This document shows, piece after piece, positions 7,834-15,902 of a DNA stretch of 25,524 nucleotides (within the stretch, counting starts at the first letter, position 1; every line of letters starts with the position of its first letter). The position numbers and the translations under genes were made by a program. Source of the DNA: Elusimicrobiota bacterium (GTDB lineage Bacteria > Elusimicrobiota > Elusimicrobia > UBA1565 > UBA9628); contig DMMY01000029.1 in NCBI GenBank assembly GCA_003452935.1, positions 89,617 to 115,140 on the forward strand, in the 5' to 3' direction. A model generated the notes under the pieces. That model had not been told where the DNA came from and did no database searches. It was given only the letters and a program-made list of their open reading frames with translations.

Positions 7834-9456
7834 ATGAATCCTCCCGCCGAAACGCCTCGCAAATACGAATGGTTCGTGATGGGCGACGTCAACGGCTTTT
7901 TCGGGTTGATGTTCGACAACGTCACCGTGCTCTCGTTCTTGGCCGGCATCCTGATCTTCGCCTTCCAGTTCCCGGCCGAGATCGTTTATAAAAAGATGTT
8001 CCCGGGCACGGCCTTCGGCGTGCTCTTCGGCGACCTGGTCTACACCTGGATGGCCTTCCGCCTGGCCAAGAGGACCAACAACCCCACGGTGACCGCCATG
8101 CCCCTGGGCTTGGACACTCCCTCCACCATCGGCATCGCCCTGACCGTGCTGGGCCCCTGCTTTCTGGCCATGAAAGGCCGAGGCATGCCGGTCGAGGAAG
8201 CGGCTATGATGACCTGGTACGTGGGCATGGCGACCATGGTCCTTATCGGCATCGTGAAGCTTGTCTTTTCTTTTGTCGGCGGCTGGGTGCAGAAGATCGT
8301 CCCGCAGGCGGGGCTGCTCGGCTCCCTGGCCGGCATCGGCCTGGCCTTGATCGGACTTATCCCCCTCATGGACATCTTCGGCATGCCCTTGGTGGGAATG
8401 ATCGCCCTGGGCCTTATCCTTTATAACCTGGTCGCGGGCATCAAGCTGCCGCGCAACTTTCCGGGCGTGCTGGCGGCCGTGGCCGTCGGCACCGCGCTCT
8501 ATTATATCCTCGGCCCCTTGGGCCTGGCCGGCGGGACCTACCGGCCGCCCGTGGGCGAGCTTCATTTCGGATTCCCCCTGCCGACCTTGGGCTTCACCCA
8601 CGGTTTCTGGGAGGCGCTCAAATATCTTCCCATCGCCGTTCCGTTCGCCATCCTCACGGTGGTCGGCGGCATCAACGTGACCGAGAGCGCGCGCTGCGCC
8701 GGGGACGATTTCAACACGCGCGACATCCTGCTCACCGAGGCCGTCGCGACCCTGATCGCCGGCGTCTGCGGCGGCGTGGCCCAATCCACGCCCTATATCG
8801 GCCAGCCCGCCTACAAGCAGATGGGCAGCCGCGCCGGCTATACCTTGCTCACCGGCGTTTTCATCGGCCTGGGCGGCATCCTGGGCTACATCGGCTTCAT
8901 CGTGGAACTCATCCCGCGCGCGGTGCTGGCTCCGATCCTCATTTTCGTGGCCCTGGATATCATGTGCCAGGCGTTCCACGCCTGCCCGGTTTCGCACGCG
9001 CCGGCCGTGGCCTTCGCCTATTTCCCCACCGTGGCGCGCCTCTTGCAGATCAAGCTCTCCAACCCGACCGTGGTGCCCATGGAGAACTTCAATAAGCTCC
9101 TCGTCGAGCCGGGCAAGGGGTTGCCCGAGATGCTCGTGACCGTGGCCCTGGGCAACGGGTTCATCTTGACCGCCATGCTCTGGGGCGCGTTCGTGGCCAA
9201 GCTCATCGACCGCAAGCTGCGCGCTTCCGCGGTCTATCTCGTGGTCCTGACGATATTCAGCTTCTTCGGAATCATCCACTCGGCCATGCCCGAGGGCAAC
9301 ATGTACCTGCCCTGGAACCTGCCCGGGCCGGCTTGCCAGATTCCGTATCAGTTCGCCGCGGCTTACGCGGCCTTGGCCGCGTTGTTTATGGCCCTGTCCT
9401 TCTCCAAGGAAAGCCGGGAGCCCGCTCCGGCGGCCGTGCTGCGGGGGCTCGAATGA
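7834..9456 (+). CDS. NCS2-like (xanthine/uracil permease superfamily) membrane transporter
   Basis: This 540-residue protein is very hydrophobic throughout, with about 12-14 membrane segments. Its layout resembles the NCS2/AzgA and related nucleobase permeases: an N-terminal charged stretch, the segment GDVNGFFGLMFDNVTVLSF, then TAMPLGLDTPSTIGIALTV early, and GGVAQSTPYIGQPAYKQMGS later, a position where this superfamily has a conserved polar transport motif. The start is supported by AGGAG upstream and a good promoter. Its stop overlaps the next gene, a concentrative nucleoside transporter, by 4 nt. That makes a nucleobase or related substrate likely. The exact family and substrate are inferred; a SulP-fold transporter is the alternative. 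Confidence 0.65.
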   Translation: MNPPAETPRKYEWFVMGDVNGFFGLMFDNVTVLSFLAGILIFAFQFPAEIVYKKMFPGTAFGVLFGDLVYTWMAFRLAKRTNNPTVTAMPLGLDTPSTIGIALTVLGPCFLAMKGRGMPVEEAAMMTWYVGMATMVLIGIVKLVFSFVGGWVQKIVPQAGLLGSLAGIGLALIGLIPLMDIFGMPLVGMIALGLILYNLVAGIKLPRNFPGVLAAVAVGTALYYILGPLGLAGGTYRPPVGELHFGFPLPTLGFTHGFWEALKYLPIAVPFAILTVVGGINVTESARCAGDDFNTRDILLTEAVATLIAGVCGGVAQSTPYIGQPAYKQMGSRAGYTLLTGVFIGLGGILGYIGFIVELIPRAVLAPILIFVALDIMCQAFHACPVSHAPAVAFAYFPTVARLLQIKLSNPTVVPMENFNKLLVEPGKGLPEMLVTVALGNGFILTAMLWGAFVAKLIDRKLRASAVYLVVLTIFSFFGIIHSAMPEGNMYLPWNLPGPACQIPYQFAAAYAALAALFMALSFSKESREPAPAAVLRGLE

Positions 9457-10721
9457 ACCGCTATCAATGGATGAGCGTTTTCGGGACCATCGCCATGATG
9501 GCCCTGGCCGGGCTCTTCTGCCGCAACCGCAAGGCCGTCAACCTGCGCACGGTGTTTTGGGGCGTGGCCCTGCAGTTCGTTTTCGCGGTGCTCATCCTCA
9601 AGACCGTCCCGGGGCGCTGGATATTCGACCAGGTCAACGTCATCGTGACGGGCCTGCTGGACTTCCAGACCGAGGGAGGAAAGTTCGTGTTCGGCGGGCT
9701 CTCCGTGCCGCCCGGACAGCCCGGGTCCATGGGCTTTTTCTTCGCCTTCCAGGTGCTGACCACGATCATCTTTCTCTCGACGCTCATGTCCGTGCTCTAC
9801 TACCTGGGCATCATGCAGAAGGTGGTCTTGTTCTTCGCCCGCATCATGGCCTTCACCTGCCGGACCTCCGGAGCCGAAAGCCTGTGCGCCTCGGCCAACA
9901 TCTTCGTGGGCCAGACCGAGGCGCCGCTCTTGATCAAGCCCTACATCGAGGACATGACCGAGTCGGAGTTCCTGTGCATGATGACGGGCGGCATGGCCAC
10001 CATTGCGGGAGGGGTCATGGTGGCTTACGCGGGCATGCTGCGCCCCTATTTCCCGGACGCGGCCGGGCATCTGCTGGCCGCGAGCGTCATGTCCGCGCCG
10101 GCCGCGCTGCTGATCGCCAAGCTCATGATTCCGGAGACCGAGAAACCCCGGACCATGGGGACCCTCAAGCTCGACTACCGCGAGTCCCACGTCAACATCA
10201 TCGACGCGGCCGCGGCCGGGGCGTCCATGGGCGTGCAGTTGGCGATCAACGTCGGCGCCATGCTGGTGGCTTTCATGTCGCTCTTGGCCATGGCCAACTG
10301 GGGCCTGCACTTTATCTGCGGATTCGCGGGCCATCCTGAGATCGGCTTCGAGACCGTGCTGGGCTGGCTGTTTTCGCCCATGGCCTGGATCATGGGCACG
10401 CCCTGGAGCGAATGCCAGGTGATCGGCCGGCTCATCGGCGAGAAGACTTTCTTCAACGAGTTCGTGGCCTACTCCAACCTGGCCAAGTACGCGGGCGAGC
10501 ACGGCGGCAACGGCGCGCTTTCCCAGCGGGCCTGGGTCATCTGCATCTACGCCTTGTGCGGGTTCTCGAACTTCCTGTCCATCGCCATCCAGATCGGCGG
10601 CATCGGGCCCATGGCGCCCAAGCGCAAGCGCGACCTGGCCCGGCTGGGCATGAAGGCCTTGATCGGCGGGTCCTTGGCCTGCTTCGTCACGGCCACGATC
10701 GTGGGCATCCTGATACCGTAA
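9453..10721 (+). CDS. Concentrative nucleoside transporter (CNT/NupC family)
   Basis: The ATG at 9453 gives 422 residues, a normal CNT length. The open frame extends 40 codons upstream, but that part overlaps the permease gene and is not conserved-looking. Diagnostic CNT motifs are clear: GAESLCASANIFVGQTEAPL (residues 140-159) with the GQTE nucleoside-binding loop at 153-156, MTESEFLCMMTGGMATIAGG (168-187), and CGFSNFLSIAIQIGGIGPMA near the C-terminus. CNT proteins import nucleosides with Na+ or H+ across the inner membrane. The gene is translationally coupled (ATGA) to the NCS2-like permease, which suggests a salvage unit taking up bases and nucleosides. Confidence 0.93.
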   Translation: MNRYQWMSVFGTIAMMALAGLFCRNRKAVNLRTVFWGVALQFVFAVLILKTVPGRWIFDQVNVIVTGLLDFQTEGGKFVFGGLSVPPGQPGSMGFFFAFQVLTTIIFLSTLMSVLYYLGIMQKVVLFFARIMAFTCRTSGAESLCASANIFVGQTEAPLLIKPYIEDMTESEFLCMMTGGMATIAGGVMVAYAGMLRPYFPDAAGHLLAASVMSAPAALLIAKLMIPETEKPRTMGTLKLDYRESHVNIIDAAAAGASMGVQLAINVGAMLVAFMSLLAMANWGLHFICGFAGHPEIGFETVLGWLFSPMAWIMGTPWSECQVIGRLIGEKTFFNEFVAYSNLAKYAGEHGGNGALSQRAWVICIYALCGFSNFLSIAIQIGGIGPMAPKRKRDLARLGMKALIGGSLACFVTATIVGILIP

Positions 10722-10801
10722 ATTGTCGCCTTTGCCGGGTCCTATTTCGGCGAGGCCTTTGGACCCATGCGGGCCGGGCCGGAGCGTGCCTAAAATAGGT
10801 G

Positions 10802-10807
10802 TATAAT
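10802..10807 (+). promoter_or_regulatory. Candidate -10 box (TATAAT) before the exported-protein pair
   Basis: A perfect TATAAT sits 19 nt before the ATG at 10826 in an otherwise GC-rich gap. No convincing -35 box is visible at the right distance. Transcription would begin around 10814, inside or next to the ribosome-binding sequence GAGGTG (10814-10819), so the leader would be very short. Low certainty. Confidence 0.35.
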
Positions 10808-10825
10808 AGCTGCGAGGTGTCACGA

Positions 10826-13438
10826 ATGAAAACGCCAGGGTTTTGGGCTGCGCCTGTTTTCTGCATTGCCTTTTCCTCACTTTGGGCCGGGCCCACGGAG
10901 GTCAATACCGGCCGTTCCTCCGGCGGAACCGGCGTCAATACCGGGCTGCCCGCGTCGGGCGGCTCCGTCACGGGCAACAATACCGGCCTGGGCTCGGGCA
11001 GCATTCAACCCATGACCATGGGAGGCGCGGTCAAGACCCTGGCTCCGACTCCCCAGGTGGAAAATTCCCGGGCAAAGCCGTCCGCGGCTGTTCTTCCCGC
11101 GGGCCATGCGTCTCAAGCCTTGGTTGCGCCCGGCGCCGTGCAGCAGCCGGCTCCGGCTGCGCCGGCTTCGGCCCAAAGCGCGTCTGAGGCTTTGACGCCT
11201 GCCGCGGGCGGGAAGGTTATGGCGGCGCCTGCATCCGGCCGCGAGGCAGGACCTCAAGCTGCGGGCCAAGCCCTGCGCGAGGCCTCGCGCGGCGTCCGCG
11301 CGGGCAAGGCCGGGGAGGCACAGGCCCGGGGCGAGGAATCCATGGGCCAGGCTTTGGACAGGATTTTCGACGCCTCCTTTTTCTCTCGTGCTCAACTGCG
11401 AGGACCCGATGCCGGCGTGAAAGGCGCGGTCATGCAGACCAAGGAGAAGATCAAGAAGACGGCGAGTCTCGCCAACACCTCCTCTCCCCGGGACGCCCCC
11501 GAGCTTTACGCCTCGGCCGTCAAGCTGGCCGAGGATTCGTTCCCGGCCAAGGTCGCCCAGCTGGTGCGCGCCACGGTTTTGGGCTACGCGGCGACCAAGG
11601 CCGCGACCGCGCTTCCCGACCTGGCCAACGACGCCTACAGATCCGCCGCGGCCGGCGTTGAGAAAGACGTGCGCGCGGCGTTAAAGGCTTTGGATCAATG
11701 GGAGAAGTTGCTGGCCTCGCCTCAGCACAAATTGGTCACCAACGCGCAGGGGCTCAAACGCGACGTGGAGCGCGTGCTGGGCGAGGGAGCCAAGGCCGCT
11801 TCATCCGGCAAGACGGTCTCCGCGCCGCGGATATGGTTCTCCAAATTGGGCCGTTCCTTCACGGCGATCCTGCCCGCGGCAGCGGTCGCGGCCGTGCCCG
11901 CTGATTTGGCCAAGGACCTGGCGCTCAAGGACGCGATGGCCTCTCTGCCCTTTGCTCAGGGCGCCTACGTGGCTTTCCAGGCCAGACCAAGCGCCTTCAA
12001 TGGCGCGAGAATCGTTTTTGCCGCGCATCGTCAAGCCCGCGCGTCGTTGTTGAGCAGCGCCTTCTTTTCAGCCTCCTACGCCGCCAGGACGATCCTGGCC
12101 AGGCTCTGGCGCGCGATCAAGGATATCTTCCGGCGGCTTCTGGGACGGGCCTCCGGCGCTGCCGTCAGCCGAGGCTTTATCGTGGAGAGCTCTCCCGCGG
12201 CTTTGGCCGGTATCGAGGCCGCGGGCCGCAGGGCCGTGGTTGCGTTTCAGGGAACGCGCCTGGCCGTCAGCAAGACCGAGATTTCAGCCGCGCCATGGCA
12301 GCGAAGCTTGTCCGCGCTCTCTGAGCTTCAGGCCGCTTACGCCAATGCCCAGACCCTTTTGGCTCGCCAATCCCCTCTGGATCTGGCGGCGGCGCGTTCT
12401 CTTCTAGGCCAAGCTCGGATTATGGCCGCGGCTCATGACCGGATTTCCTTTGACAGTTCGGCGACCGCGGTCGTGGACGCCGTCTCACGAAGATTGGAAT
12501 CCGTGGCCAGGGAGCAGGGCCTGGGCCCGGCCTCGGTCTTGCCCGCCGATCTGGAGCGGCTTCTCCGGGATGAGGATTTCGTAAGCCTCCGCCATTGGAT
12601 CGCGCGCATGCGCCAAAGCGGCCAAGACCATGTCCTGTCGCTCTCAGGCCGGGCGCCCGCGAATCTGCTCCTGGCCTCGTCCCTGCCCGGCGCGGGCAAG
12701 CGCTGGGCGCTGACCGATCTCGACGAGAGCTTGACTACGCGCCAAGGCTTGCTGGCTTCCTACGGCGTGCGCGCCGCGACCCGTCTTTTCCTGGACGCAC
12801 CGGCCGCGCCGGAGGGTTCCTTCGTGGCCATGGACCGCCAGCTCCTGGCGCGTTGGGGCCGCGACGGCCGATACGCCAAGGCCTACGCTGACTTCTCGCC
12901 TACGGAGCGGGGCGGCGGGGTCCGCATCCTTTATGAGGACGCTTCCGGAGTCTCCGCGGCCGCGGGCTTGCTTTCCGGTCTGGGATTTTCCGTGACGGTT
13001 CGCGGCCAGTCGCTTTCCGCCTCGCTCGACGACAACGTCGCAGCGGCGGGGACGGAAGAACTCGTCGAGGCATTTTCCCGGGCCGTCAATCTCCTGCAAT
13101 TCGGACGGGATCCCGGCCGGGTCCGCCCGCCGGCAGGCGATGCCCGCAGGGACGTGGCCAAGCTGATCTCCGAGATTAAGAATCGTCGGGCGGAGGCTTC
13201 CTCCATGGCCGAGGCCGTGCGGTCCCTGGCTTACGGCCTGCGTTTTGTCACCGTCGGACGCGTGGGCCGACTCTACGCGCGCCGCGCGCGCCTTGCGTTC
13301 GATGACGGCCGCGTCCTGCGGATATATGTCCTGCAGGAGCCGGAGTCAGGGCTCTTCTCCGCGGCCCGGGTCGAGTGGGAAGGCTCGGCCAAGGCCCTTT
13401 CTGTCCCCGAGCTGCGCGGCTTGCCGCGAGGGCAATGA
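10826..13438 (+). CDS. Large exported protein of unknown function, partner of the PEP-synthase-like gene
   Basis: I chose the ATG at 10826 (870 residues) because GAGGTG lies 6 nt upstream and a signal peptide follows directly (MKTPGFWAAPVFCIAFSSLW, likely cut before GPTEVNTG). Residues 25-55 contain repeated NTG units within Gly/Ser-rich sequence. Residues about 60-180 are an Ala/Pro/Gln-rich linker. The rest is mostly helical with many Ala and Arg, including an amphipathic stretch TILARLWRAIKDIFRRLLGR. Residues about 698-760 (VRILYEDASGVSAAAG ... LLQFGRD) faintly resemble a helical/ferredoxin-like segment near the front of some bacterial PEP-synthase-like proteins. The stop overlaps the next start by 4 nt. 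No enzyme motif is recognised. Confidence 0.8.
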   Translation: MKTPGFWAAPVFCIAFSSLWAGPTEVNTGRSSGGTGVNTGLPASGGSVTGNNTGLGSGSIQPMTMGGAVKTLAPTPQVENSRAKPSAAVLPAGHASQALVAPGAVQQPAPAAPASAQSASEALTPAAGGKVMAAPASGREAGPQAAGQALREASRGVRAGKAGEAQARGEESMGQALDRIFDASFFSRAQLRGPDAGVKGAVMQTKEKIKKTASLANTSSPRDAPELYASAVKLAEDSFPAKVAQLVRATVLGYAATKAATALPDLANDAYRSAAAGVEKDVRAALKALDQWEKLLASPQHKLVTNAQGLKRDVERVLGEGAKAASSGKTVSAPRIWFSKLGRSFTAILPAAAVAAVPADLAKDLALKDAMASLPFAQGAYVAFQARPSAFNGARIVFAAHRQARASLLSSAFFSASYAARTILARLWRAIKDIFRRLLGRASGAAVSRGFIVESSPAALAGIEAAGRRAVVAFQGTRLAVSKTEISAAPWQRSLSALSELQAAYANAQTLLARQSPLDLAAARSLLGQARIMAAAHDRISFDSSATAVVDAVSRRLESVAREQGLGPASVLPADLERLLRDEDFVSLRHWIARMRQSGQDHVLSLSGRAPANLLLASSLPGAGKRWALTDLDESLTTRQGLLASYGVRAATRLFLDAPAAPEGSFVAMDRQLLARWGRDGRYAKAYADFSPTERGGGVRILYEDASGVSAAAGLLSGLGFSVTVRGQSLSASLDDNVAAAGTEELVEAFSRAVNLLQFGRDPGRVRPPAGDARRDVAKLISEIKNRRAEASSMAEAVRSLAYGLRFVTVGRVGRLYARRARLAFDDGRVLRIYVLQEPESGLFSAARVEWEGSAKALSVPELRGLPRGQ

Positions 13439-15273
13439 CCCTCTGCGCGCTGTTCGTCGTCTGCGCAGGACTCTTGGGAGCCCAAAGCGACTTTTTTATT
13501 GTCCCTGAACAGGATCAAGGCTCGGTCGTCATCCAGGGCCTGCCCGTCAGCCTCGGCTCCGGCCGTCGCGTCACGGGCCGTCTTACCTATGATCGCGAGC
13601 AGGTCGCGGCCGGAGGCCGCGTCTACGCGCCGCGTACGGCCGAGGCGGCGTCCGCGGGACGCATGGCCGAGGCCCTGATCTTGGCTTCGGGCAGCCGCTT
13701 GAGCCCGACCGCGGCCTGGGCGCGGTCGCGCCGCGTTGCCGCCGTGGTTTTGGACTCGGCGCGCTGGGAAAATGGAGTCTTGTCCGTCGAGCAGACTGTT
13801 TTCGGGAAGACCGTGAAGGACCCTTCCGGGATCGCGTATCAGGTCGCGGAAAATCATGTTTGGGTGAGGCTTAAGGAAGGCGACGTCGTCACCTTGGATC
13901 CGGTCCAAGGCAGCGTCGTATTGTCCGCCGCGGAGAATGCCGAGTCGGACCTGGCCGCGGCCGAGGCCCTGCGCGCTTACGACGGCTTGCGCGACGGCCA
14001 GGCCTTGGTCCAGTGGTGGCAGGCGCGCCTTGACCAGCCGCGCGCGGGAATCATTCTGGTGGCGGAGTTGGCCGAGCGGCTTGCCGTTGGCGCGGCGCGA
14101 GCCGATGATTTTGCCCTGGCGCGTCGGGCCGTGGAGTCGTCCCTGGCTCCGGACGCAAAAAAACTTTTGCGCGCTCGGGAGCGTCGCGCGTTTTACGAGC
14201 AGTCCCGACTGGCCGAGAGTTTCCTGCGCGAATCCTTGCGGTCAACGTCCGAGGCCGCGACCGCCATGGCCGTGCGGCGCGTCAGCATCGAGGCCGAGGC
14301 CCGGTGGAGAGGACTTAAAGAGCTGGCCGAAGCCTTGGGCTTGGCCGAGTCCCGCCCGGTCGCGGCCTTGTGGCACCGACTCAAGGGCGCGGCCGCGGAC
14401 CGTTGCCGCGGCTTGCCCGAACGCGGCGCCGGGGACGGTTTTGCGGCCGTGGCCGCAGCCGCGGGGGCGGCCTTGCCGCGGCGCGGCGTGCTGGGCATGG
14501 AGTTGTATCAGCGCTTTTTGGATGAAAAGGGGCTTGGCCCCCGCATCGCGGAGATAGCCGACGACGCGTCGCTGGGCTTGCGGCGCAAGTCCTTGCGTAT
14601 CCGTTCGTTGATCATGGATTCCGCCTTGACTCCGGAATCCGGCTTGGGCAGGCAGATACTGGAACGGATTCCAGAGGCGGATAGATATTCCGTGAGCGGC
14701 GCGCATGAGACGTTCTCGGACGTGTCCCGCGCCGACGTGCTCAAGAGGATATTGGAGTCCTGGGCCGCTTGCTGGGACCCGGGGCCGCTGGGCGCGCGCA
14801 AGCGGGCCGCGTCCAACGGATTGGCCGCCGCCCCCTCTGCGGAAGTGACCGTGACGGCGAGCGTGCCCGCCGAGATCGTAGGGACGATTTGCAGCCGCGA
14901 TCCGTCGAGCGGCAGCCGGGAGCGTCTCGTGGTCAGCGCCTCCAAGCCGGGCTCTTCAACGGGCGAGTATTTGCTTGATCGCAAGACTGGCCGGGCGCTT
15001 TCCTCTGTCATGGGAACTGACGAGAGGCTTTTGCCGACGGAAGTCCTGGCCAAGCTGGCGCGGGCCGCCCGGGGATTGGATAGCCATAACGGCCGCGGCC
15101 AGGAGATAACATTCGTCTGGGATTCCGGCAAGCTGTATTTGTTGGGCAGCCGGCCCATGGCGGGCGACGAGGAGCCGGCCCGGGCCGCGCCTTTTGCGGT
15201 CACGCCGCCGGTATCGGCTGATGTGCCAGTGCCAGACGTGAACTTTAAGAACTTCTTCAACCGATTGAAATAA
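13435..15273 (+). CDS. Exported PEP-synthase/PPDK-like protein with permuted, degenerate domains
   Basis: The ATG at 13435 gives 612 residues and opens with a signal peptide (MTLCALFVVCAGLLGAQS). Residues about 40-165 resemble the PEP-utilising mobile (phosphohistidine) domain: ALILASGSRLSPTAAWARSR matches the region around the catalytic SHA motif, but Pro-Thr replace the His, and EGDVVTLDPVQGSVV matches its end. A helical region of about 300 residues follows. Residues 477-572 resemble the C-terminal end of the ATP-grasp PPDK_N domain: VPAEIVGTICSRDPSSGS, GEYLLDRKTG, then FVWDSGKLYLLGSRPM. In true PEP synthase the ATP-grasp domain comes before the mobile domain, so the order here is reversed. 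It is probably non-enzymatic. The last roughly 15 codons lie in a fold-back repeat. Confidence 0.75.
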   Translation: MTLCALFVVCAGLLGAQSDFFIVPEQDQGSVVIQGLPVSLGSGRRVTGRLTYDREQVAAGGRVYAPRTAEAASAGRMAEALILASGSRLSPTAAWARSRRVAAVVLDSARWENGVLSVEQTVFGKTVKDPSGIAYQVAENHVWVRLKEGDVVTLDPVQGSVVLSAAENAESDLAAAEALRAYDGLRDGQALVQWWQARLDQPRAGIILVAELAERLAVGAARADDFALARRAVESSLAPDAKKLLRARERRAFYEQSRLAESFLRESLRSTSEAATAMAVRRVSIEAEARWRGLKELAEALGLAESRPVAALWHRLKGAAADRCRGLPERGAGDGFAAVAAAAGAALPRRGVLGMELYQRFLDEKGLGPRIAEIADDASLGLRRKSLRIRSLIMDSALTPESGLGRQILERIPEADRYSVSGAHETFSDVSRADVLKRILESWAACWDPGPLGARKRAASNGLAAAPSAEVTVTASVPAEIVGTICSRDPSSGSRERLVVSASKPGSSTGEYLLDRKTGRALSSVMGTDERLLPTEVLAKLARAARGLDSHNGRGQEITFVWDSGKLYLLGSRPMAGDEEPARAAPFAVTPPVSADVPVPDVNFKNFFNRLK

Positions 15274-15298
15274 GTTCCGAAAGTTCACGTCTGGCACT
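15228..15298. repeat. 71-nt fold-back (REP/MITE-like) element at a convergent gene junction
   Basis: AGTGCCAGACGTGAACTTT (15228-15246) is matched by its exact reverse complement at 15280-15298 (19 of 19). The interior also pairs: GAACTT with AAGTTC, and TTCAA with TTGAA around a CCGA loop. Almost the whole 71 nt can therefore form one long hairpin. It encodes the last 15 codons of the upstream gene and touches the stop codon of the convergent gene at 15297-15299. It could act as a two-way terminator, but it lacks a U-tract. Its length and near symmetry look more like a small mobile or REP-type repeat. Confidence 0.8.
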
Positions 15299-15899
15299 AC
15301 GAGGTTCGGCCGAAGGTCTGCTTGAGGGTCTCTCCGATCAGCCACCCCCCCCACGCCACGGTCGCCTCGAACGGGAGAATGATTATTCTCCAGACGATGC
15401 CGCCGGCATAGATGAAGCTGGCCTCGCCGCCGCGATAATCTCCCAGAAGGTACTGGAGCGTCAGCCATGCCGCCCAGGGGATCAGCAGGATGAGGCATGA
15501 GAGGACGGGCGCATAGGGACGGCTGTTGCACCAGCGCGAAAGCAGATAACCCAGGCCAAAGAGCACGGCGATCCTGGCCGCGAACAATGGGCCGGGTTCG
15601 GAAAACAGAAGATGCGATGCGATTTCAATGGCCAGGGCCGCTGCCAGCAGGATCAGTGATTTTGAGGACCACTGTCCTGTCTGGCCGGGAATATCGGACA
15701 AAGAGGGCAGCTGGAGGCCTCCTGCCCCGCGCAGGATGGTTCTGGCGGCCAGCCGGAACAAGACCAGCAGCGCGCCGGAGAGGCCCAGCAATAAGCCGAA
15801 CCATAGCGGGAATTGCATGTCCCACTGACTGTACCAAGTGACGGACAGAAGGGTCGTCAACCACAGGCCTGCAAGGACGGCTAGAGTCTGCTTCATCAT
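15297..15899 (-). CDS. Small integral membrane protein, unknown function
   Basis: The 200-residue protein has about five hydrophobic segments: 5-20, 30-48, 80-100, 105-122 and 133-152. A further weaker hydrophobic stretch lies near 165-190. I do not recognise a family motif. It is the third gene of the YkgJ-flippase minus-strand unit, starting 3 nt after the flippase stop, so a link to cell-surface polysaccharide or lipid export is possible. Two adjacent Met codons open the frame; either could be used. Its stop codon lies at the edge of the fold-back repeat shared with the convergent gene. Confidence 0.7.
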   Translation of the reverse strand: MMKQTLAVLAGLWLTTLLSVTWYSQWDMQFPLWFGLLLGLSGALLVLFRLAARTILRGAGGLQLPSLSDIPGQTGQWSSKSLILLAAALAIEIASHLLFSEPGPLFAARIAVLFGLGYLLSRWCNSRPYAPVLSCLILLIPWAAWLTLQYLLGDYRGGEASFIYAGGIVWRIIILPFEATVAWGGWLIGETLKQTFGRTS

Positions 15900-15902
15900 A
15901 AT

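Noticed and set aside
7765..9279. A 504-codon open frame antisense to the NCS2-like permease gene
   Set aside because: The translation is rich in His, Gly, Glu, Asp and Gln with no membrane or domain pattern, as expected from reading a GC-rich gene on the wrong strand. The plus-strand frame has clear transporter features, a promoter and a ribosome-binding site.
10737..10766. GGGTCC / GGACCC inverted repeat after the nucleoside transporter gene as a terminator
   Set aside because: The stem is only 6 bp with an 18-nt loop and no T-tract follows, so it is not convincing.
10791..10801. A third copy of the TAGGCCTA leader element before the 10826 gene
   Set aside because: Only a loose CCTA...TAGG pair is present. 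The rest of the leader and the signal peptide do not match the cassette.
9363..10880. A 505-codon open frame antisense to the nucleoside transporter gene
   Set aside because: It shows the same His/Gly/Asp-rich wrong-strand composition, and the CNT motifs lie on the plus strand.
13375..13438. A frameshift splitting one ancestral gene at the 10826/13435 junction
   Set aside because: The downstream frame has its own convincing signal peptide right after the ATG, and the 4-nt ATGA overlap is the usual coupling pattern seen elsewhere in this window.
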